Origin: Spirochaetota bacterium
Lineage (GTDB): Bacteria; Spirochaetota; JAGLSM01
Length of the DNA: 6,607 nt
Direction of reading: 5' to 3'
NCBI GenBank assembly: GCA_023135745.1
Contig: JAGLSM010000125.1
Location: 1-6,607 of the forward strand
Shown here: piece by piece, positions 1-5,129 of the stretch
Layout: each line of letters begins with the position of its first letter
Numbering within the stretch: the stretch's first letter is position 1
Program-made: the position numbers and the translations under genes
Notes under the pieces: generated by a model
What the model saw: only the letters and a program-made list of their open reading frames with translations
The model's database searches: none
What the model was told of the DNA's origin: nothing

Positions 1-1183
1 CTGATTTAAAAGCAGTCTTAAACCCAGCCGTAATTTTATCAAGATTAGCCTGAGCTTTTTTTGTAAAAGCAGTCATCCTTTTTTTCAGGAGAGTTTCAAA
101 AAGATGAATCTTCTTTTTAACCGCGTCTTTAATTCCCTTGAAAAAGTCCCTCTTTAGTTCTTCAAGAAAGGATGAAGCTGCTTTTAAAAAATGCTGCCCA
201 TAAAATTTCCCGTTCTCTGCTTTGAATACAATTGAACCGGTTGGATTAATCTGACCGTTTTTATCGGTTAAAATTATATCTCCTTCTATTACCGGCTGTA
301 TATTGAATGTTTTATCAGTCTTTTTCCTGCCTCCCATAATTTCAGTTAAAGAAATTTGAAAGTTAAATTTAAGCTTTAACGGTTTTCTGGCGGGCCAGTT
401 AAAATCTTCAATAAGAAAATCAAGATTGTCCAGTCTGTAACTGTTTTTAAAATGAGCTGTTGCCGTGTCATCTATATTAACCACACCATTTTTCATACCA
501 AGTTCGGATATATGAATAGCAAGAGGAAGAGAGATCTTGTTCTTTTGCTTCGGCGCAGGATAATGATTTATTGAAGCAAGAAGAATATTTCTGTAAGGAT
601 CCATCATGACAGTTTTTTTATAAACCGGAGGATTTAAAAGATCATCGATACTTGTAACAGACTTGTTACCAACTTTGAATCTTTTTATATTGATGGTCGG
701 CGAATCAAGAACCGCTTTGTAAATCACAAGATTGCCCGTTAATATGGGAAGTATCTTGTACGAGAGAATAAACGACTTCATTCTAATAAAAGTACCCTTC
801 CCGTTTCTTTCCCTGATATGAAGGTCATGCAGGCTGATTCCTTTCAGTATAGAAACACTGAGACTCTTAATACTCACAGGCCTGTTCAATGCCTTGCTCA
901 TTTCTTCCTGCATGATTTTTCTTACTGTTTCATTTGGAAAAAAGAAGGTAATAAAAAGAGTCGTACATACGAGAAAAATCAGTATGGATGCTATTATGTC
1001 AACAGGTATGCTGATTATCTTTTTTTTAATAAATTTACCGACAATACTGACAGTAATTAAAACAAGACCCGGAAAAACTCCCAAAAAACCAATACCGGTC
1101 ATCAGTTCATTACTTCCCGCCAAACCGAACATAACTATCCCGACAGCAAGCATAATTATTCCTATTAATAATCCTTTTTTCAT
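1..1183 (-). CDS. AsmA-like inner-membrane protein, 3' end beyond window
   Basis: The minus frame is open from an ATG at 1183 to the left edge, giving 394 complete codons without a stop. The start is supported by GGAGG at 1189-1193, 5 nt upstream. I read three hydrophobic segments at about residues 4-22, 28-48 and 59-83. They are followed by LNRPVSIKSLSVSILKGI at 99-116 and SLHDLHIRE, which is the typical AsmA/DUF748 opening (small residue, RPV, short beta strands, then a G-I-x-L-x-D-L-x-I strand). The remainder is alternating beta strands, then a Lys-rich, probably helical stretch at about 335-394. Family members are anchored in the inner membrane, span the periplasm with beta-rich domains, and are linked to lipid transport to the outer membrane or to outer-membrane homeostasis. 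Most have one N-terminal anchor, so the two extra segments are unusual. The start lies 22 bp after the GH13 gene, suggesting co-transcription. The exact subfamily cannot be named from this fragment. Confidence 0.72.
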   Translation of the reverse strand, partial: MKKGLLIGIIMLAVGIVMFGLAGSNELMTGIGFLGVFPGLVLITVSIVGKFIKKKIISIPVDIIASILIFLVCTTLFITFFFPNETVRKIMQEEMSKALNRPVSIKSLSVSILKGISLHDLHIRERNGKGTFIRMKSFILSYKILPILTGNLVIYKAVLDSPTINIKRFKVGNKSVTSIDDLLNPPVYKKTVMMDPYRNILLASINHYPAPKQKNKISLPLAIHISELGMKNGVVNIDDTATAHFKNSYRLDNLDFLIEDFNWPARKPLKLKFNFQISLTEIMGGRKKTDKTFNIQPVIEGDIILTDKNGQINPTGSIVFKAENGKFYGQHFLKAASSFLEELKRDFFKGIKDAVKKKIHLFETLLKKRMTAFTKKAQANLDKITAGFKTAFKS

Positions 1184-1205
1184 TTTTTCCTCCAGTATTT
1201 TAAAT

Positions 1206-3224
1206 TTATATATCTGTACCTTTTTCCCTTATAAAAAATAAACGAACATCTCCCGGACTCAGTTTATCCAGATGTATTTTCCCTTCAGCGTCCAGCTCTA
1301 CGTGATTTTCAGCACCTGTCTTACAATCAATTTCATCAACAACAGCCTCATCAAATCCATATTCCTTAAACGGGAAAATTTCAAGATCATTTATGGACTT
1401 TTTTTTCTTTGTAATTTCAGGATAACAGACACACATCAACCTCATTTTAAAACCGTCTTCACGGTCAATAAACCAGACCGCATAATCTTCTTGATACTCT
1501 GCTTCCTTAATATATGAATTACTCAAAGCAGTCTTAAATTTATCGTATACATCCTCAATAGAATTGTAATATGTAAAAAATTCTTTATTGTTCTCCCATT
1601 TTAAAGAAACAGGTTTGTTATTGGCTTCATATAAACCTGATGTAAGATCCTGATTGCCGATAACCTCATATTTCGGTCTTCGGCCTTTTCCACAATTGGT
1701 AAAACGGCTCAAAAAATACCTGACAAACATCCCTTTCCAGCCGAATCTCGCAGGATTCGAATTAATTTCAGGATGACCGGTATCATGACTGTCTACCGCA
1801 AACTGAATCGAAATCCTTTTTGAAAAGCTGCTGTTGTAATCTGATAACTGTCTGTTTATATCTATTGAAGATTTAATAAAATTCACATCAATATCACGAA
1901 CCATGTCTCCGCCAAGTATAAGATCAAAGCCGACAGAACCATAGTCCTTAAAGTCATAACCCATCCGTTCAGCAAGTGCTCCGGTATACGGCATCGCCTT
2001 TCTTGCCTGCAATATTACATTTTTGAGCAGCACGGGAGTACATCTATCTGATACAGGAATATCACTTGTTCCTTCAAGCACAGAATCAAAAACATGGTCA
2101 ACATAATCAATACGGACATAGTCAAATCCATATTTTTTCTGCATTTGCGGAAATATCGATGAAAAGAAATCAATCCCTTTCTGCCATGGGACAGGATGGC
2201 TCCTGTGCGTCGGCATAGTATTTACGTTCAGCTTAGTTGAAAACTTAACAGGTGTAAGCATCCCGAAGGCATGGCCGCTTTGATCCTCGCCATTTCTGTC
2301 AAGATACTCAAACTCCGGATAATTATACTCATCATTGTAAATACTGAATTCAGGTAAACCCACACCTCCCCAGGTATGGCTGGGAATTGTCCAGATTCCT
2401 TTTTTAACAAGCTCACTGATAATTGCCGAGTGAACCTCTGTGCTTTTCTGTGAATCATCATTCTCAAGATTTTCAATTGAGGCTTTGCCTAAATGATCCT
2501 GTACTATCTTTTTGACCTTATTGGTAATTATCTTTTGATTAGCTTCCAAAAGCATCGTATCCTGATCAAGCTCATTGGCCAAGCCCTTTCTATTCCGCGC
2601 AAGTTCAATCCATCTAAAATATTCAGGATAAGTCAGAACAACCCTTGAGAACTGAGAGGTATGCGGCTCAAGATCAAAACCCACCGTCATACCTAAGGCG
2701 TGAATTGCATCGATAAAAATTCTAAGCTGATTTTCAGCTTTTAAGCCCATATCCTTATAATTTTTATCAATGACTTCAGAAGCTATAGCGGATAATGAAT
2801 CAACAGCATAAACATTCCCAAACACACAGTTAAAAAAAGGAGCAAGATGAATTGAATTAACCCTGAGAAGGACAAGAAGCTTTAACGCATCCATAAAGGT
2901 TCCGGGTTTGGCAGTTTCAAGTCCGACTGCTCTTACGTTTAAAAAACAAAAGTCGCTGTCACACATCCAGGAAGAATCCCTGTAATCAGACACAGGTGAA
3001 AGTAGTGCTTTTCCTTTTATATCCTTTTTTAATAGAAGAGTATAAAATAAAGCAAACAAATAATCGGGTAATTTTAAAGCTTCCTCGGGAAGAAGAGGGA
3101 TATATCCGTTTTTAAGATACAGTTCTAACCATTCTTTGGCTTTTTTTTCAGTGTTTTTTTGAGAAGCTTTCCTGTTACTTGAAATACTTAAATACTTGTC
3201 CCAATATTCAGGTAACTTAGACAT
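1206..3224 (-). CDS. GH13 (alpha-amylase clan) glycoside hydrolase, cytoplasmic
   Basis: This 672-aa protein has all four GH13 signature regions in order. Region I is GFDLEPHTS at 182-190 (D184, H188). Region II is YVRIDYVDH at 369-377, with R371 and the presumed nucleophile D373. Region III is GALAERMG at 415-422, with the presumed acid/base E419. Region IV is VDSHDTGHP at 477-485, with H480 and the presumed transition-state stabiliser D481. The catalytic Asp/Glu/Asp triad is therefore complete and an alpha-glucan-type hydrolase or transglycosylase is likely. The substrate cannot be told. There is no signal peptide or membrane segment, so it should act in the cytoplasm, perhaps on glycogen-type or imported oligosaccharides. 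About 110 residues precede the barrel, and the last ~80 residues may form the usual C-terminal beta domain. Region I lacks the common Asn before His, and region IV has Ser where Asn is usual. The ATG is preceded by GGTGGGGG (3228-3235). It is the first gene of a unit with the AsmA-like gene. Confidence 0.82.
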   Translation of the reverse strand: MSKLPEYWDKYLSISSNRKASQKNTEKKAKEWLELYLKNGYIPLLPEEALKLPDYLFALFYTLLLKKDIKGKALLSPVSDYRDSSWMCDSDFCFLNVRAVGLETAKPGTFMDALKLLVLLRVNSIHLAPFFNCVFGNVYAVDSLSAIASEVIDKNYKDMGLKAENQLRIFIDAIHALGMTVGFDLEPHTSQFSRVVLTYPEYFRWIELARNRKGLANELDQDTMLLEANQKIITNKVKKIVQDHLGKASIENLENDDSQKSTEVHSAIISELVKKGIWTIPSHTWGGVGLPEFSIYNDEYNYPEFEYLDRNGEDQSGHAFGMLTPVKFSTKLNVNTMPTHRSHPVPWQKGIDFFSSIFPQMQKKYGFDYVRIDYVDHVFDSVLEGTSDIPVSDRCTPVLLKNVILQARKAMPYTGALAERMGYDFKDYGSVGFDLILGGDMVRDIDVNFIKSSIDINRQLSDYNSSFSKRISIQFAVDSHDTGHPEINSNPARFGWKGMFVRYFLSRFTNCGKGRRPKYEVIGNQDLTSGLYEANNKPVSLKWENNKEFFTYYNSIEDVYDKFKTALSNSYIKEAEYQEDYAVWFIDREDGFKMRLMCVCYPEITKKKKSINDLEIFPFKEYGFDEAVVDEIDCKTGAENHVELDAEGKIHLDKLSPGDVRLFFIREKGTDI

Positions 3225-3248
3225 TTTCCCCCACCGATCCTGTCCCTA

Positions 3249-3276
3249 GTATTACCAAAACAAGACTGTCTGTCAA
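3249..3276 (-). promoter_or_regulatory. Candidate sigma70 promoter for the GH13/AsmA-like unit
   Basis: On the minus strand a perfect -35 TTGACA (3271-3276) is followed after 16 bp by TAATAC (3249-3254), preceded by TGG in the extended -10 position. The -10 hexamer itself matches only 3 of 6 consensus bases. Initiation near 3242 would give a leader of about 18 nt with the GGTGGGGG ribosome site just before the GH13 ATG. The -35 lies 8 bp from the 3285-3328 palindrome, so that palindrome could affect polymerase or regulator access. Confidence 0.45.
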
Positions 3277-3284
3277 TTACTATT

Positions 3285-3328
3285 TTGATGTATTTATCCC
3301 GATCTATCGATCGGGATAAATACATCAA
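3285..3328. repeat. Perfect 20-bp palindromic hairpin, copy 1 (GATCGGGA core)
   Basis: Left arm 3285-3304 and right arm 3309-3328 are exact reverse complements around a 4-nt loop, TATC. The inner stem TCCCGATC/GATCGGGA is identical to that of the palindrome at 3660-3707, but the outer stem differs. It sits upstream of both divergent genes, so it is not a terminator for either. No T run follows on either strand. It is best read as an interspersed palindromic repeat or a regulatory palindrome. Confidence 0.85.
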
Positions 3329-3398
3329 TTGGAAAATATGAATCAACATCAGAATTAGTTGCACATCCTAACAAACAAAATTTTAGATGGATAAGTAT

Positions 3399-3522
3399 CA
3401 GTTGCACAACCTCATTTTTTTTAAAAAGTGTAAGATTATTCTGTCTTATCAAAATGATTTTACATAACCGGAGTCAAACAAAGCGGAATCAGTTGCAGAA
3501 CTTGATTTTTTTGAAAAATGCA
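3399..3522 (+). repeat. Degenerate direct repeats with TCAGTTGCA core
   Basis: Two directly repeated units of roughly 30 nt start at 3399 and 3490 (the second with its G at 3492). Both read TCAGTTGCA, one variable base, AAC, a few changes, then a T tract and an A tract. A weaker copy of only the AGTTGCACA core begins at 3357. The repeat is therefore present in three decaying direct copies, plus an inverted one at 3607-3636. They may be binding sites or remnants of mobile-element ends. Confidence 0.6.
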
Positions 3523-3636
3523 CTGCTTGAGTAACTAAATATTCAACTAGAAATTAAATTTTCACCTGCACACAACTTTCTTTATCTAATTAATTATATA
3601 CGAGTTTGCATTTTCAAAAAAATCAAGTTCTGCAAC
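3492..3636. repeat. MITE-like element: 30-bp inverted repeats around 84 bp
   Basis: Segment 3492-3522 (GTTGCAGAACTTGA, T7, G, A5, TGCA) and segment 3607-3636 are reverse complements over 30 positions, differing by one A in the second homopolymer. They enclose 84 bp of AT-rich sequence (3523-3606) without an open reading frame of useful length. The overall size of about 145 bp and the terminal inverted repeats resemble a miniature inverted-repeat element. I see no convincing target-site duplication: the flanks AATCA and ATCCT do not match. A long hairpin regulatory RNA or an operator pair remain alternatives. Confidence 0.6.
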
Positions 3637-3659
3637 ATCCTCATAAGCCATATTTTACC

Positions 3660-3707
3660 ATTTAAGCATTTTGTCCCGATCATCAGATCGGGACAAAATG
3701 CTTAAAT
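3660..3707. repeat. Perfect 22-bp palindromic hairpin, copy 2 (GATCGGGA core)
   Basis: Left arm 3660-3681 and right arm 3686-3707 are exact reverse complements around the 4-nt loop ATCA. The inner eight pairs, TCCCGATC/GATCGGGA, match copy 1 at 3285-3328 exactly. The outer arms are largely different, yet each copy stays perfectly paired. It lies about 10 bp before the candidate -35 of the ComFB-fusion gene, mirroring copy 1 next to the GH13 promoter. Confidence 0.85.
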
Positions 3708-3716
3708 AAAAAATCA

Positions 3717-3743
3717 TTGATATATTCATGAGTTTGTTATAAA
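3717..3743 (+). promoter_or_regulatory. Candidate promoter of the ComFB-fusion gene
   Basis: TTGATA (3717-3722) resembles a -35 box and TATAAA (3738-3743) a -10 box, but the 15-bp spacer is shorter than the usual 17. Initiation near 3750 would give a leader of about 50 nt that includes the 3755-3780 palindrome. The region is so AT-rich that chance matches are likely, hence the low confidence. Confidence 0.33.
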
Positions 3744-3754
3744 ATCTAATTAAA

Positions 3755-3780
3755 GTATCTGAATAAGCCGATTCAAATAC
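3755..3780 (+). promoter_or_regulatory. Leader palindrome just before the ComFB-gene ribosome site
   Basis: GTATCTGAAT (3755-3764) and ATTCAAATAC (3771-3780) pair at 9 of 10 positions around the loop AAGCCG. The palindrome ends 3 nt before AAGGAGG (3784-3790). In RNA it would be a small stem beside the ribosome binding site. In DNA it could be an operator near the transcription start. Its function is inferred from position only. Confidence 0.4.
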
Positions 3781-3798
3781 TTTAAGGAGGACTGCTTA

Positions 3799-4515
3799 AT
3801 GGATTTTTTGAAAAACACACTTGAAGAAATTGTAATTAAAAAAGTTGAACAGGGTTTTAAAGACAATCCTGATATATGTCAAAGTCTGCAATGTAAAAAA
3901 GATGTAGCTGTATTAATATTAAACAAAATAAAACCCAGATATATAATTTCAGCAAGAGGGATGCTTCACCAGGCTGCAAATACTGCAGAGCAAAAAAGAA
4001 TAAGCAAAGAAATTGACTCAGTTCTTCCCTCAGCTTTGAAACAAGTAAATGAACATAGAAGACCTAACTTCGACCATAGTAAAACATCCGGTAATCTTAT
4101 GGATTCTTTTGGCAAAAAAGAAAGATTTACAATGACTGACGGTTTTTTTATCAATTTCCCATTCTTCCTGGGAGAAGTACGCGACAGGACAACGGATGAA
4201 ATAATTTCAGATGTTAAAGTCTCAATGAGTGCAAATGAGAAAATACTTGATGGATATGACGGAAACTGGCCCAATCCTTATGAAACATCCGACAAATCCG
4301 GGGGTAAATTTGCGTTCTGGCCCAAGTCAATACCCACAGAAAATGATCAGGCCCACCCGGAAAACTTCGATTTTAAACTGATATTTGAGAGTAAAAAATA
4401 CAAAACCAAGGAAATTTCCTTTTCAATAGAACTTGAACCCGAAAAATTTACGGTAAATTTTGTGAGGACCGATTATTCAAAGGACATGGATATTGTAGCA
4501 CTGGATCCGAAGTAA
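3799..4515 (+). CDS. ComFB-domain protein with C-terminal beta-sandwich domain
   Basis: The 238-aa product begins at an ATG 8 nt after a strong TAAGGAGG (3783-3790). Residues about 1-90 look like a ComFB domain: an amphipathic helix with the EEIV..V pattern, then NPDIC....C..DV at 23-36 (C27, C32), a helix AVLILNKI, and KPRYIIS at 45-51, equivalent to the family's PPRYV signature. The middle Cys often seen in the CxCxxC cluster is absent. A linker (about 90-118) leads to a second domain with GEVRDRTTDEIISDVKVSMS at 125-144, a T-S-D-x-x-G-G-K-F-A-F turn at 163-173 and FDFKLIFESKKYKTKEI at 190-206. This resembles the transthyretin-like carboxypeptidase-regulatory fold. ComFB was named in the Bacillus com operon, and cyanobacterial members have been reported to bind cyclic dinucleotides. 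There is no signal peptide or membrane segment, so it is probably cytoplasmic. The gene stands alone, divergent from the GH13 unit and convergent with aroK. Function is unknown; the ComFB call is fairly firm and the second-domain call moderate. Confidence 0.72.
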   Translation: MDFLKNTLEEIVIKKVEQGFKDNPDICQSLQCKKDVAVLILNKIKPRYIISARGMLHQAANTAEQKRISKEIDSVLPSALKQVNEHRRPNFDHSKTSGNLMDSFGKKERFTMTDGFFINFPFFLGEVRDRTTDEIISDVKVSMSANEKILDGYDGNWPNPYETSDKSGGKFAFWPKSIPTENDQAHPENFDFKLIFESKKYKTKEISFSIELEPEKFTVNFVRTDYSKDMDIVALDPK

Positions 4516-4524
4516 GGGGGGGTA

Positions 4525-4562
4525 GTTCATTTTTTTCTTTTTTGTAAAAGAAAAAAATGAAC
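4525..4562. terminator. Probable shared terminator hairpin between convergent genes
   Basis: Arms 4525-4541 and 4546-4562 are exact reverse complements (17 bp) around the loop TTGT, located between the convergent ComFB-fusion and aroK stops. The stem is almost all A-T, and on both strands the T tract is inside the 5' arm instead of following the stem. It is therefore not a textbook GC-rich terminator. Its symmetric position after both genes suggests bidirectional termination or 3'-end protection. A G7 run (4516-4522) follows the plus-strand stop directly. Confidence 0.55.
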
Positions 4563-4597
4563 AATGAAACTCTTCCGAAGTGTCTGACCAGGCTTTT

Positions 4598-5116
4598 TTA
4601 CCCTAAATATTTCCTGTATTCATCCTCAATAATTTTTAAACATTCATCTATATCAAACGTACCTGTATCAAGAGAAAAATCGGAGGTCTTTTTGTATAGC
4701 GGATTTCTGTTTTCAAGAAGATGTTCTATTTCTTTTTTGGGATCAAGCCTGGTTAATGACGGCCGATTTGAATCTCCGTAAATCCTTTTATAAATTACGT
4801 CAACATCTGCCTGGAGCCACACCACAAATCCCGATTCCTTGAGAAATTCTATATTCTCCCCGCGGCCTATTATACCCCCGCCGGTCGCGATTACAGTATT
4901 ATCACGTCTATTGATCTCTTTTGCGGATTCAGTCTCAAGGTCACGAAAATACTTTTCTCCGGATTCATCAAAAATTTCAGGGATACTTCGTCCTTCTTTC
5001 TGAACTATCCATTGGTCAGTATCCATCAAGTCCATACCCATTAGTTCAGCCAGTCCTGAAGCAAGAACGGTTTTACCGGTTCCCCTGTATCCTATAAGTA
5101 CAATATTATGCTTCAT
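4598..5116 (-). CDS. aroK: Shikimate kinase
   Basis: This enzyme phosphorylates shikimate with ATP to shikimate 3-phosphate in the cytoplasm, a step of the pathway to chorismate and aromatic amino acids. At 172 aa it has the usual family length. The P-loop GYRGTGKT is at 9-16 (K15, T16). The DxD pair is in MDTDQWI (D32 for magnesium, D34 for shikimate). FRDLE carries the shikimate-contacting R58, and ATGGGI (77-82) is the glycine-rich shikimate site. NRPSL has the lid residue R118, and ENRNPLY has R137. All expected catalytic and binding residues are present, so the enzyme should be active. The ATG lies 7 nt after the TPR gene's stop, with AGGTGA (5124-5129) as ribosome site, so translation is probably coupled. 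No other aromatic-pathway gene is in the window. Confidence 0.96.
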   Translation of the reverse strand: MKHNIVLIGYRGTGKTVLASGLAELMGMDLMDTDQWIVQKEGRSIPEIFDESGEKYFRDLETESAKEINRRDNTVIATGGGIIGRGENIEFLKESGFVVWLQADVDVIYKRIYGDSNRPSLTRLDPKKEIEHLLENRNPLYKKTSDFSLDTGTFDIDECLKIIEDEYRKYLG

Positions 5117-5123
5117 CCAAAGA

Positions 5124-5129
5124 TCACCT
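5124..5129 (-). promoter_or_regulatory. aroK ribosome binding site overlapping upstream stop codon
   Basis: On the minus strand AGGTGA ends in the TGA stop of the TPR gene (5124-5126) and lies 7 nt before the aroK ATG. Ribosomes ending the TPR gene would sit on the aroK initiation site, which supports translational coupling. Confidence 0.65.

Noticed and set aside
818..1241. Plus-strand open frames opposite the AsmA-like gene
   Set aside because: They are antisense to a minus-strand frame with a clear ribosome site, membrane segments and an AsmA-type motif, and their predicted products show no recognisable features.
2228..2476. Minus-strand 82-codon frame inside the GH13 gene
   Set aside because: It lies wholly within the 672-codon GH13 frame between conserved regions I and II, so it is an out-of-frame shadow.
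3285..3328. Palindrome read as an intrinsic terminator
   Set aside because: Both adjacent genes point away from it and no T run follows the stem on either strand.
3357..3636. GTTGCA repeats read as a CRISPR array
   Set aside because: The copies are degenerate, unevenly spaced (43 and 91 bp), one is inverted, and no cas gene is in the window.
3966..4274. Minus-strand 102-codon frame opposite the ComFB-fusion gene
   Set aside because: The plus-strand gene has a strong ribosome site and recognisable domains. The antisense frame has no ribosome site or motif.
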